Part shown: positions 53,541 through 62,703 of the stretch, in pieces | Layout: every line of letters starts with the position of its first letter | How positions within the stretch are numbered: the first letter of the stretch is position 1 | Assembly (NCBI GenBank): GCA_964579795.1 | Contig: CAZOHM010000009.1 | Coordinates: 15,263 to 79,262 of the forward strand | Source of the DNA: JAEYFP01 sp964579795 | GTDB taxonomy: Bacteria; Bacillota; Clostridia; Lachnospirales; Lachnospiraceae | Direction: 5' to 3' | DNA: 64,000 nt | Notes under the pieces: model-generated | Told to the model about the DNA's origin: nothing | The model's input: only the letters and a program-made list of their open reading frames with translations | Database searches by the model: none | Translations under genes and position numbers: made by a program

Positions 53541-54410
53541 CTATTTCGGTGCAGCCGCAAGAAGACGTGCAATTTCTTCTTTGTAAGGCGGAAGCTTTGT
53601 GTCAGGATGATTGGGGTTCGGAATGTATGGTGTTTCCAGTATTTTTGGTACTGAAAGAAAATCCGGATGATATACGATCTTGCAGAGTGCATCAAATCCA
53701 ATTGTTCCGGCACCAAGATTTGCATGACGATCCTTTGCAACTCCCCGCTCATTTTGACTGTCATTAATATGAAAGACAGCAATCTGATCTAGACCAAGCA
53801 GTTTGTCAAAATCAGAAAGGACAGAATCAAAATCATTTACTATATCATATCCGGCATCATTAGTATGACACGTATCAAAACAAACACGTAGCTTGTCATT
53901 GTATTTTACTCCATCATAGATTCTTGCAAGATCTTCGAATGTACTGCCTATTTCTGAACCTTTTCCGGACATTGTTTCCAGTGCTATGTTACAGAGAGTA
54001 TTATTTGTAAGCACTTCGTTGAGACCATCAATGATTTTGCTGATGCCTGCATCTGCCCCGGCATCAACATGGGAGCCAGGATGCAAAACGAGTGTATGAC
54101 TGTGCATGGCGCTGCTTCTTTCTAACTCTAATGCAAGGAACTCAGTAGCCAGTTTGAAGATTTCCGGCTTGACTGTGTTTGCCAGATTAATGATATAAGG
54201 CGCATGTATAATTAAATCGCTGATACCATGCGTATTCATGTAATCCCAACCGGCATCAATGTTTAATTCGCTGATAGGCTTTCTTCGTGTATTTTGTGGA
54301 GCCCCTGTGTAAACCATAAAGCAGTTTGCACCATATTCTGCCGCTTCTTTTGCAGAGCCTAAAAACATTTCTTTACCGCTCATTCCAACATGAGAACCTA
54401 GTTTTATCAT
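53541..54410 (-). CDS. nfo: Endonuclease IV (AP endonuclease)
   Basis: A 289-residue zinc-dependent AP endonuclease that nicks DNA 5' of abasic sites in base excision repair. Metal ligands and family motifs are all visible: HAPYIINLA, LHPGSH, ALETMSGKGSE, CFDTCHTNDAGYD, FHINDSQ, DRHANLGAG and LETP. The start at 54410 has AAAGGA upstream on its strand; the frame is open to 54425. It is convergent with the helicase-nuclease gene. The last 15 bases of that gene region show no terminator. Confidence 0.95.
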   Translation of the reverse strand: MIKLGSHVGMSGKEMFLGSAKEAAEYGANCFMVYTGAPQNTRRKPISELNIDAGWDYMNTHGISDLIIHAPYIINLANTVKPEIFKLATEFLALELERSSAMHSHTLVLHPGSHVDAGADAGISKIIDGLNEVLTNNTLCNIALETMSGKGSEIGSTFEDLARIYDGVKYNDKLRVCFDTCHTNDAGYDIVNDFDSVLSDFDKLLGLDQIAVFHINDSQNERGVAKDRHANLGAGTIGFDALCKIVYHPDFLSVPKILETPYIPNPNHPDTKLPPYKEEIARLLAAAPK

Positions 54411-54577
54411 TGTTATTCCTTTCAAAGTAAAGTAAACCCTTATCCATTTTATTAATCAATTTTATCGTATCCAGAGTAAAATTGCAATCAAACACTTTTT
54501 TTGATAAACTGTATTCAGTTAAAAAAGCAGAATACAAATTAATGGCAGATGGCTGCCAATGTTTAGGAGGCGAAAGT

Positions 54578-55888
54578 ATGTGGGCATATGAAAGCGTATT
54601 TTATCAAATTTATCCATTAGGATTCTGTGGAGCTCCGTTTGAAAATGATGGAGTGGAGGAACATCGTATATTGAAAACAATTGACTGGATTGGTCACATG
54701 AAGAAACTCAATATTAATGCTATTTATTTTTCACCGGTTTTTGAATCAGATACACATGGCTATAACACACGGGATTACACAAAGATTGACAGGCGTCTCG
54801 GAACAAATGAAGATTTCAAGAAGGTCACTAAGGCGCTTCATGAGGCTGGAATCAAAGTGATACTGGATGGCGTTTTTAATCATGTAGGAAGAGGCTTTTG
54901 GGCTTTTGAGGATGTACGAAAGAATAAATGGGATTCTCCTTATAAGGATTGGTTCCATGTGAGTTTTGATGGCAATTCTAACTATAATGATGGACTTTGG
55001 TATGAAGGCTGGGAAGGGAACTATGATCTCGTCAAGCTGAATCTTCAAAATGATGCAGTTGTGAATCACATTTTAGATGCAGTAAAGGGATGGATTGACG
55101 AATTTGAAATTGACGGTCTTCGTTTGGATGTAGCATATTGTCTTGATAAGGAATTTATCAAACGCCTGCGTCGCCATTGTGATAGTCTGAAGGAAGATTT
55201 TTTCCTGCTTGGTGAATTGCTTCATGGAGACTATAATCAGTTTGTGAATGATGAAATGCTGCACTCTGCAACAAATTATGAATGCTATAAAGGCTTGTTT
55301 TCCAGCTTTAACAGCATGAATATGTTTGAAATTGTTCATTCGCTGCTCAGACAGTTTGGACCAGAGAACTGGACACTGTATAGAGGAAAGCATCTGCTTT
55401 CATTTGTGGATAATCATGATGTGACAAGGGTAGCCAGTATACTGGCAAATGAACAGCATCTGCCGCTCATATACGCAATGGCATTTGGGATGCCGGGCAT
55501 ACCCTGTGTTTATTATGGAAGCGAATGGGGCACAAAAGCAGACAAGAATCAAGGAGACCCTGCATTACGTGCATGCTTTGACAAACCGGAATGGAACGAA
55601 TTGACTGAATGGGTCAGTACACTTACAAAAGTAAAGAAAGAGAGTCCTGCACTCAATTATGGAGATTTTCGTTCTGTGGTACTTACAAACAGGCAGTGTA
55701 TTTTTGAGAGAAGATGTGCTGAGGAGAGAGTGCTTATAGCAGTCAATGCAGACAGTGAGGATTACACAGCCCATTTTGATGCAGGATGTGGAACGGCTGT
55801 AGATTTGCTTACCGGCTCTTTGGTTGATTTTGGTGGTGGAACGACTCTCAAAGCATATAGCGCAATGTATCTGAAAATGGAAAAATAA
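54578..55888 (+). CDS. GH13 alpha-glucan hydrolase, cyclomaltodextrinase-like
   Basis: A 436-residue alpha-amylase family enzyme without signal peptide, so cytoplasmic. The four conserved regions are clear: DGVFNHVG, GLRLDVAYC (nucleophile Asp184), LLGELLHG (acid/base Glu213) and FVDNHDVTR (Asp281). A short C-terminal beta domain follows. It lacks the N-terminal domain of dimeric neopullulanases. It likely hydrolyses maltodextrins or cyclodextrins imported by the system at 6-9 kb. The ATG at 54578 has GGAGGCG upstream; a longer frame from 54482 has none. Confidence 0.9.
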   Translation: MWAYESVFYQIYPLGFCGAPFENDGVEEHRILKTIDWIGHMKKLNINAIYFSPVFESDTHGYNTRDYTKIDRRLGTNEDFKKVTKALHEAGIKVILDGVFNHVGRGFWAFEDVRKNKWDSPYKDWFHVSFDGNSNYNDGLWYEGWEGNYDLVKLNLQNDAVVNHILDAVKGWIDEFEIDGLRLDVAYCLDKEFIKRLRRHCDSLKEDFFLLGELLHGDYNQFVNDEMLHSATNYECYKGLFSSFNSMNMFEIVHSLLRQFGPENWTLYRGKHLLSFVDNHDVTRVASILANEQHLPLIYAMAFGMPGIPCVYYGSEWGTKADKNQGDPALRACFDKPEWNELTEWVSTLTKVKKESPALNYGDFRSVVLTNRQCIFERRCAEERVLIAVNADSEDYTAHFDAGCGTAVDLLTGSLVDFGGGTTLKAYSAMYLKMEK

Positions 55889-55934
55889 TAAGGAAAATGA
55901 AACAGTAGAAGTGTCTGATTTCTGTTATTTTTTG

Positions 55935-55963
55935 TTGAAATTGTAATAATTTTGTATTATACT
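55935..55963 (+). promoter_or_regulatory. Promoter of the chemoreceptor gene
   Basis: TTGAAA (55935-55940), 17 bases, TATACT (55958-55963): a housekeeping-type promoter, not the sigma-28 form common for chemotaxis genes. Confidence 0.65.
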
Positions 55964-56035
55964 GATGACAATGGCAGAAAGAGATTATCTGCAAAAATAA
56001 TCAAGGACACATTATGTGTGTGGAAAGGATTTATA

Positions 56036-57757
56036 ATGGGGAAAGAGAGTACAGTGAAAAAATCGGAAGGCACAGAAAAACAGTCTTTGCTCAATTCGAT
56101 TAGCACTAAGATTATGCTACTTGTAATTGTGGGAATGATTGTTGCAACTACTTCGGTGTTGATTTTGGTAGTTATGCAAACCAAACAGTCAATGAAAGAG
56201 CAGATTCAGAATTCCATGCTTTATATGGCTGAGTCAGAGGCATCACTGCTTGATACACTGACGGGGGGAATTGATGCAACATCAGCACAGTATACAAATG
56301 CTTTGCAGAATGTTACAGTAAAGGGAATGCCATCTTCTTATGCATATCTGGTTTCAAAGGATGGAATCATGAAATACCATCCGACAGCAGAAAAAATCGG
56401 ACAGTCTGTAGAAAACAGTGTAGTACTTGGTTTGGTAGCAGAGCTTCAGGCAGGCAAGATTCCTGTTAACCAATGTGTAAGTTATAATTACAAGGGTGAA
56501 GTAAAGTATGCTGGATACGCAATTACTAGAAATAACAGTATTCTTGTAATTACAGCGGATGAAAAAGAAGCATTTGCATCGCTAAACAGTATTACTTCAA
56601 AAGCTATTATGATGAATGTCGTGATTGTTCTTTTATGTGCAGTACTTTCATATTTTATCAGTCGAATCATTGTAAGACCAATTGGACAGCTGACAGAAGT
56701 AATTCTTGCGACATCAGAGTTCAATTTCAAGCGTGGTACAAACAGCGATTTGCTTTGCAAACGTAAAGATGAGACTGGTGCTATGGCACGAGCAATACAA
56801 AAGATGCGTGCAAATCTTCGCCAGATGGTTGGCGATATTGAAAATGCCAGCGCGAAGATTAATGGAAATGTTAATCAGTTACAGGATGTTACTAATGTAG
56901 TAAACAGTATGTGTACAGATAATTCAGCTACTACACAGGAGCTTGCAGCAGGAATGGAAGAGACAGCTGCTACTACAGAAAGCATTTATGCAAATATCGG
57001 ATATATGCAGACTGGTGCTAAAGATATTACACAGCTTTCAGAAAATGGCGATACTTTATCAAACGAAGTTATGGAACGTGCAGTTGCATTACGTGATAAG
57101 ACATTAGATGCATCAAAGCGAACAAAACAGACATATGATTCTGTAAAAGTCAGATCTGAAAATGCTATTGAAGAGTCAAAAGCAGTTGCTAAGATTAATG
57201 AGTTGACAGAAGCGATTATGGCAATCTCATCACAGACAAGCTTACTTGCATTGAATGCCAGCATTGAAGCAGCAAGAGCAGGTGAGGCTGGAAGAGGATT
57301 TGCAGTTGTTGCCACTGAAATTGGTAATCTTGCTGAGCAGACATCTAAGGCAGTTACAGACATAAATTCTATTGTTGGTGAGGTTAACTCGGCAGTTGGT
57401 AATATGGCAGGCTGTCTGGAAGAGACAAGTACATTCCTTGAGAAGACCGTATTGACAGATTATGAAGAGTTTTCAGAAGTCAGCGAACAGTATAATGAGG
57501 ATGCACAGAAGTTCAAAGAGAGCATGAATGATGTACATGAATCTATTGTGAATCTTGCAGAATCCATTTCAAAGATTTCCGATGCACTTTCTGGAATTAA
57601 TGCGACAGTTGGAGAATCTACACTTGGTGTTACCGATATTGCTGGAAAGACAACTGATATGGTTACAAGAACAAGCGAAACAAATGATCTTGTGGAAGAG
57701 AGCCTTGGTTGTGTTGAACAGTTGAAAACAATTGTTTCTGTTTTCAAGATGGAGTAA
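56036..57757 (+). CDS. Methyl-accepting chemotaxis protein
   Basis: A 573-residue receptor. It has membrane helix 1 (about residues 25-45), an extracellular single Cache-type sensor (YAYLVSKDGIMKYHP ... KIGQSVENS), membrane helix 2 (about 180-205), and a HAMP domain. The long coiled-coil signalling domain has the hairpin tip AISSQTSLLALNASIEAARAGEAGRGFAVVA in key positions. The tip contacts CheA and CheW. The ligand is unknown. The ATG at 56036 has GGAAAGGA upstream; a longer frame overlaps the promoter. Its presence suggests a motile organism. Confidence 0.93.
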   Translation: MGKESTVKKSEGTEKQSLLNSISTKIMLLVIVGMIVATTSVLILVVMQTKQSMKEQIQNSMLYMAESEASLLDTLTGGIDATSAQYTNALQNVTVKGMPSSYAYLVSKDGIMKYHPTAEKIGQSVENSVVLGLVAELQAGKIPVNQCVSYNYKGEVKYAGYAITRNNSILVITADEKEAFASLNSITSKAIMMNVVIVLLCAVLSYFISRIIVRPIGQLTEVILATSEFNFKRGTNSDLLCKRKDETGAMARAIQKMRANLRQMVGDIENASAKINGNVNQLQDVTNVVNSMCTDNSATTQELAAGMEETAATTESIYANIGYMQTGAKDITQLSENGDTLSNEVMERAVALRDKTLDASKRTKQTYDSVKVRSENAIEESKAVAKINELTEAIMAISSQTSLLALNASIEAARAGEAGRGFAVVATEIGNLAEQTSKAVTDINSIVGEVNSAVGNMAGCLEETSTFLEKTVLTDYEEFSEVSEQYNEDAQKFKESMNDVHESIVNLAESISKISDALSGINATVGESTLGVTDIAGKTTDMVTRTSETNDLVEESLGCVEQLKTIVSVFKME

Positions 57758-57823
57758 TTGTTCTGCATATTTTTTCATAAGATACATAAACTGAACATGA
57801 TGATTTGTTTGTAATTACAAATG

Positions 57824-57862
57824 ATGAGGCTGCGGAACGGAGGTTTTGCAGCTTCATTTCAT
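57824..57862 (+). terminator. Terminator after the chemoreceptor gene
   Basis: ATGAGGCTGC pairs with GCAGCTTCAT (one G-U), followed by TTCATT. The T tract is interrupted. Confidence 0.6.
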
Positions 57863-57927
57863 TAATATGTCGTATGAATTCGAAAACTGTTCTATGACAG
57901 AGAACAGGCTCTTACAGTGGAGAATGT

Positions 57928-59061
57928 ATGAAGAATAACGCATTTAGGAAAACAATTATTACTGTTTGTCTGGTTTTGATTTTTTTTACTCTTGTAGGTT
58001 TTATGGCATTCCTATATCTTAGAAGGGGAATGGGGCAGGTTGAAGTCACTAAGGACGATACTGAAGTGAGCCACGGGAAGGATGTTATGATAGAGGTTGT
58101 CCATGGATCGGGAGAACCAGATGCTGTGTTAGAGGATTCTGTGACGGAGCAGGAAGTGAAACCATGGGAAATTCCTGTGGAACCAATTGCAGATTTTACA
58201 GGGCAGCTTCCAAGGATTATTTGCTGGGGAGATTCTCTGACTGAGAGTATTGACAGCAGGACTGCATATCCAGACAAGCTTGAGAAACTGACCGGTGCAG
58301 ATGTCATTAATTACGGTGTACGATCTGAAACGACAAGAACAATTGCTATGAGAGAAGGCGCAGTGCCGGTATATGTCAGTGGCTGTACAATATCGGAAAA
58401 TGCACTTGAGACAGTTGTCAATGTGACATCAAAAAGCGGAGAGAGTGTGCCATTTTTGAAGTTTGGAGACAGAGGTATCAATCCATGCAATATCAATGGA
58501 ATTACTGGAACGTTAAGTATTGACAGCGAAAGTGGACTCTATTATTTTACAAGATCTTCGGAGGGAGAAGCTGTAACCGTTGAGGATGGAAGTCGATTAA
58601 CAACGTATGGAATGGCTGATCGTAGACAGGACGATGTTCTTGTAATTTTTTCCGGTACAAATGACGGACCTGATACATCGACTTTTTATGATGTGATTGC
58701 ACTTCAACGTCAGATGCTATCCTATGCAAAGTGCGAAAAATATGTAATTATTGGATTGACATGTAAAAAGGTTATACCTGAGGTGGACGAAGTAAATGAA
58801 ATACTTGCACAGGAATATAAAGAGCATTTTCTGAATATTAGAGATTATTTGCTTTCTTATGGACTGGACGAAGCAGGAATAGTACCGTCCGCTCAAGATC
58901 GAGTTGATTTAGAAAATGGAGAAATACCGGAAAGCCTGCGTAAAGATTATGTACATGGAAATGAATATTTTTATGATATTCTTGCCAAACAGGTGTATCG
59001 AAAAATGCAGTATCTTGGATATTTACCTCTTAATGAGGATGGTAATTCTGTTACAGAGTAA
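57928..59061 (+). CDS. Membrane-anchored SGNH/GDSL-type hydrolase
   Basis: A 377-residue protein with an N-terminal membrane helix (about residues 8-30), so secreted or anchored. The SGNH catalytic blocks are seen: block I CWGDSLTES (nucleophile Ser), a Gly block at VINYGVRSE, block III SGTNDGPD (Asn) and block V as D-Y-V-H (catalytic Asp and His) near the C-terminus. About 90 residues rich in Gly and Ser are inserted between the second and third blocks. It is a close paralogue of the next gene, 17 bases downstream. The substrate, perhaps an acyl or acetyl ester on glycans, is unknown. Confidence 0.82.
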   Translation: MKNNAFRKTIITVCLVLIFFTLVGFMAFLYLRRGMGQVEVTKDDTEVSHGKDVMIEVVHGSGEPDAVLEDSVTEQEVKPWEIPVEPIADFTGQLPRIICWGDSLTESIDSRTAYPDKLEKLTGADVINYGVRSETTRTIAMREGAVPVYVSGCTISENALETVVNVTSKSGESVPFLKFGDRGINPCNINGITGTLSIDSESGLYYFTRSSEGEAVTVEDGSRLTTYGMADRRQDDVLVIFSGTNDGPDTSTFYDVIALQRQMLSYAKCEKYVIIGLTCKKVIPEVDEVNEILAQEYKEHFLNIRDYLLSYGLDEAGIVPSAQDRVDLENGEIPESLRKDYVHGNEYFYDILAKQVYRKMQYLGYLPLNEDGNSVTE

Positions 59062-59078
59062 TCTAAGGAGTAAAGAAT

Positions 59079-60158
59079 ATGAAGCTGAAGAAATTGGTTA
59101 TTTACATGTGTATTGCAGCAGGCGTACTGACGGGATGCAGTCAGGAAAAAAAGTCATATGATGCTGAACAGGTAATGAACGAAAGTCAGGAAGGACAAGG
59201 ATATGATGCAGAGGGAATAGATGTTCAGATTATTCATCAAAAAACGATCGACTCTGTACAGGAGGGAGAACAGGCTAGTGGTGTTTCACTTGATGGAGCG
59301 GCGGCTGACTCAAATACTGGCAATTCCAAGGCAAGAATTGTATGCTGGGGAGACTCTTTGACTGAGGGAACAGGTGGAGATGGCGTGACATATCCAAATA
59401 CTCTGGAAAAACTTAGTGGACGTAAAGTACTGAATTATGGTGTGTACGCTGAAACGGCAAGCTGTATTGCGGCCAGACAGGGTGGAAATCCCATGCATGT
59501 AGATGAAGAGTTCACAATACCGGCTGACTGTAAACCCGTAGAGGTTAAACCTGTAAATGAGAAGGGAGTACCTGAAATGCTCCTTGTATTCGGAGAGGCA
59601 GGAATTAACCCATGCAGTATCGGAGGAATAGAAGGAACACTGTCATTGAGTGAAGCTTCCGGTGGACGGGTATTCACGAGAAGTGAAAGTGGAGAGGAAA
59701 CTGTAATTAAAGTAAATACACCAGTGTTGTTTCATGCAATGCTTGATAAACGTGATGATGATATTCTTGTGATTTTTACCGGAACAAATGATTATCCGGA
59801 TACGAACAGTATAAAGGATGTCATTGCATATCAGCGTGCAATGCTCACTTATGCAGACGCTAGTCAGTATGTAGTGATTGGCATGACAAAGAAAAAAGCA
59901 ATGGCACAGATTGAAGATATTAATAAAATACTGGCTAATGAATATGGGGAACATTTTTTAGATATCAGAGAATATCTGATGAAAAATGGATTGAAGGATG
60001 CTGGTGTAGAGGAAACTGCACAAGATCGAATTGATATGGAAAACGGTGAAATACCGTCAAGCCTCAGAACGGATGATGAAGGACATGGGACAAGTGCCTT
60101 TTACAGGATTATCGGGGAACAGCTTTACAAGAAAATGTGCGAGCTCAATTATTTATAA
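59079..60158 (+). CDS. SGNH/GDSL-type hydrolase lipoprotein, tandem paralogue
   Basis: A 359-residue lipoprotein. The signal ends at LTGC with Cys at about residue 21. It has the same layout as its upstream neighbour: CWGDSLTEG, LNYGVYAET, the shared inserted domain (GEAGINPCSIGGIEGTLS), FTGTNDYPD and D-E-G-H for the Asp-His pair. It is shared along the full length, so a tandem duplication is clear; the copies differ in anchoring (helix versus lipid). AAGGAG precedes the start. Both would act at the cell surface. Confidence 0.85.
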   Translation: MKLKKLVIYMCIAAGVLTGCSQEKKSYDAEQVMNESQEGQGYDAEGIDVQIIHQKTIDSVQEGEQASGVSLDGAAADSNTGNSKARIVCWGDSLTEGTGGDGVTYPNTLEKLSGRKVLNYGVYAETASCIAARQGGNPMHVDEEFTIPADCKPVEVKPVNEKGVPEMLLVFGEAGINPCSIGGIEGTLSLSEASGGRVFTRSESGEETVIKVNTPVLFHAMLDKRDDDILVIFTGTNDYPDTNSIKDVIAYQRAMLTYADASQYVVIGMTKKKAMAQIEDINKILANEYGEHFLDIREYLMKNGLKDAGVEETAQDRIDMENGEIPSSLRTDDEGHGTSAFYRIIGEQLYKKMCELNYL

Positions 60159-60184
60159 TCACTCGCACAATAACAGATATCAGA

Positions 60185-61525
60185 TTATATGACACGAACG
60201 TCTTTCCATTTTTCTGTTCGATATCTTCCATAGGAGATCAGGAGAGCAACAAGCCAGCCTAGTGGAATAGCCCACCAGACAGCACTGTGTCCAAGAGAAG
60301 TCATGGCAAGAAGATAGGCACATGCAACACGCGTTGCAAAGTTACATAGCGTTGAAATGACAAATACCTTGATATCTCCGGCACCACGCAGTAGACCATT
60401 TGTAGAATTCATGATTCCCATTACCACATAAAATAATGAAACAACATGCAAATATTCGACGCCAACTGCGATGACTCCCGGGTTTGTTTCAGTATCTACA
60501 AAAGCTGAAACAAAGGAAGAACCAAATAAGTATAATAAACCGGTAATTAAAATACCAACACATAAAATCATGCAAAGAGCCATGTGATAACCGTTTTTAA
60601 CACGCTCAGGTTTTTTAGCACCAATATTTTGTGCAGTAAAGGTGGAAACGGCATTCCCTATATTAATGAAAGGGACTATGGCAATTCCATCTATTTTATT
60701 TGCAGCTGTAAAGCCTGCAATGACTACCGAACCATAGGAGTTAACAAGTGCCTGTACACAGAGAAAACCAATTGATACAATGGACTGCTGCAGACAGGAA
60801 GGAATTGCTATTTTATACATTGTTGCAAGCATTGGAAGCGAAACAATGGTTTTTGTTTGTGCGATTTTCATATTCTTTATTGTAATAATGAGAAAGGCAA
60901 GGGATGCAGTTGCAGCTATGCCCTGTGAAACAAGAGTGGCCCATGCGACACCGGATACGCCCATTTCAAAACGAATTACAAAAAGCAAATCCAGACAAAC
61001 GTTCAGACAGGATGAAAAAATTAAAAAACATAATGGAACTTTGGATTTCCCAAGTCCGTTAAAAACAGCATTCATGGCATTATATAAAAATAAAAACGGA
61101 AGACCATAGAAATAGATGTTCAGGTAAGCCGCAGCATCATTAAAAATGTTTACTGGCGTCTTGAGAAGATATAACAAATCTGTACTAAAAAGCAAACCTG
61201 TCCCCATCAGCAATATTCCAATAATAATGATGGAGAGTGTTGCAGTGGAGATCGCAGTTTTCATTTTTTGATAGTCTTTTGCACCAAACAATTGTGAAAT
61301 AATTACAGAACATCCAATGCTTAATCCGGTGGCAATCATTACAAATAACATGACGATAGAGGTTGAAGAACCTACTGCCGCAAGTGCATCTGCACCAACG
61401 TAATTTCCTACAACAATGGAATCAATAATATTATATAATTGTTGAAAAATATTACCAAGTACCATTGGAACAGCAAAGAAAAATAATGATTTTCCCGGAC
61501 TGTCTTTTGTCATGTCATATTTCAT
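60185..61525 (-). CDS. MATE-family efflux transporter, second copy
   Basis: About 446 residues and 12 helices in two MatE halves. Residues near the start read MTKDSPGKSLFFFAVPMVLGNIFQQLYN in key positions, parallel to the paralogue at 45789 (MTKDLTCGNPQSILWHFTMPM). The start is uncertain: ATG at 61525 or 61513, both with weak ribosome sites; the frame continues to 61582. It is convergent with the SGNH pair, with 26 bases between and no clear terminator. The substrate is unknown. Confidence 0.9.
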   Translation of the reverse strand: MKYDMTKDSPGKSLFFFAVPMVLGNIFQQLYNIIDSIVVGNYVGADALAAVGSSTSIVMLFVMIATGLSIGCSVIISQLFGAKDYQKMKTAISTATLSIIIIGILLMGTGLLFSTDLLYLLKTPVNIFNDAAAYLNIYFYGLPFLFLYNAMNAVFNGLGKSKVPLCFLIFSSCLNVCLDLLFVIRFEMGVSGVAWATLVSQGIAATASLAFLIITIKNMKIAQTKTIVSLPMLATMYKIAIPSCLQQSIVSIGFLCVQALVNSYGSVVIAGFTAANKIDGIAIVPFINIGNAVSTFTAQNIGAKKPERVKNGYHMALCMILCVGILITGLLYLFGSSFVSAFVDTETNPGVIAVGVEYLHVVSLFYVVMGIMNSTNGLLRGAGDIKVFVISTLCNFATRVACAYLLAMTSLGHSAVWWAIPLGWLVALLISYGRYRTEKWKDVRVI

Positions 61526-61646
61526 TTCATTCACGTTCTTTCTATAATATAAACTCTCAATCAGCATATTGCATTGTAACATATTTTATTCGGAATTATA
61601 AGCATATGCAAGTACAAATGGAAAAAAGTTTATTTACATTCGAAAC

Positions 61647-61675
61647 TTGAGTTTGTAAGAAAAAAATGATATGAT
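61647..61675 (+). promoter_or_regulatory. Promoter of the PfkB-family kinase gene
   Basis: TTGAGT (61647-61652), 17 bases, TATGAT (61670-61675), about 50 bases before the start codon. Confidence 0.65.
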
Positions 61676-61724
61676 AAGTCAAGTAGGCTGTCAAATATTG
61701 ACTGCTGTCTATTGGAGGAAATTT

Positions 61725-62636
61725 ATGATTTACACATTAACCTATAGTCCATCTATAGATTATCTTGTTTTTCTTGAGGAGCTGGAGCTCGGAAAGCTCA
61801 ATATGATGAAGAAGGATGCCATCTTTTACGGTGGAAAGGGTGTCAATGTTTCACAGGTATTATGGGGACTTGGAATAGAAAATACTGCATTGGGTTTTGT
61901 TGCCGGATTTACAGGACAGGAGATAGAGGAAGGACTGGAACGTCTTGGCTGTAGGACAGATTTTGTGCATTTACGTGAAGGTCATTCCAGAATTAATATA
62001 AAAGTAAAGGCAAGAGAAGAAAGTGAGATTAATGCAGTCGGACCACGTGTGGATGAGCAGAGCCTTGACATATTGAGTGAGAAGCTGTCAAAAATCGAAA
62101 AAAATGATATGTTTGTTCTTGCAGGAAGGACTCCACGGGGAGTACCGGAGGATATGTTTGCCAGACTTCTTGAGAAGTTGCCATATAGAGAAACAAAGGT
62201 AATTGTTGATACGACAGGACAGATGCTTTTAAATCTGCTTCCCTATCGTCCTTTTTTGATAAAACCGAATCTAAATGAGCTGTCAGAGCTTTTCAATGAG
62301 AATTTTTCCCCGTCAGATAAGGATCAGCTGACATGGGCAGCAAATAAACTGCAGGACAAGGGCGCAAGAAATGTATTGATCTCTCTTGCGAGCGAAGGTG
62401 CCATGCTTGTAACGGAAGAGGGACGGGTCTATTCACGTAAGGCACCAAATGGTGTAGTTGTTAATTCTGTTGGGGCTGGAGACAGTATGGTCGCTGGATT
62501 TATTGCAGGCTATCTGGATAAGCAGAACTATGAGGACGCATTTGCAATGGGACTGGCAGCGGGAAGTGCCAGCGCATTTCAGGAAGGTCTTGCAAAGGGT
62601 GATGAGATTCTGCAATTATACAGATTAATCCGATAG
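61725..62636 (+). CDS. 1-phosphofructokinase-family (PfkB) sugar-phosphate kinase
   Basis: A 303-residue PfkB-superfamily kinase of the FruK/LacC type. The N-terminal substrate motif GGKGVNVSQVLWGLG and the C-terminal ATP/anion-hole motif NSVGAGDSMVAGFIAGY with catalytic Asp are both clear. It should phosphorylate fructose-1-phosphate or tagatose-6-phosphate to the bisphosphate. No fructose PTS or deoR-type regulator is next to it, so the exact substrate is open. The ATG at 61725 has GGAGG upstream; the longer frame from 61671 begins inside the promoter. Confidence 0.9.
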   Translation: MIYTLTYSPSIDYLVFLEELELGKLNMMKKDAIFYGGKGVNVSQVLWGLGIENTALGFVAGFTGQEIEEGLERLGCRTDFVHLREGHSRINIKVKAREESEINAVGPRVDEQSLDILSEKLSKIEKNDMFVLAGRTPRGVPEDMFARLLEKLPYRETKVIVDTTGQMLLNLLPYRPFLIKPNLNELSELFNENFSPSDKDQLTWAANKLQDKGARNVLISLASEGAMLVTEEGRVYSRKAPNGVVVNSVGAGDSMVAGFIAGYLDKQNYEDAFAMGLAAGSASAFQEGLAKGDEILQLYRLIR

Positions 62637-62703
62637 AAATTTGACAGAAAAGCATATATATGATAAAAGAAAAAGATAATATTTTTTTAAAGGAGGAAGA
62701 AAG

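Noticed and set aside
57870..57896. Second LexA-like box before the SGNH genes (CGAAAACTGTTC)
   Set aside because: The half-sites are three rather than four bases apart and the left half lacks GAAC.
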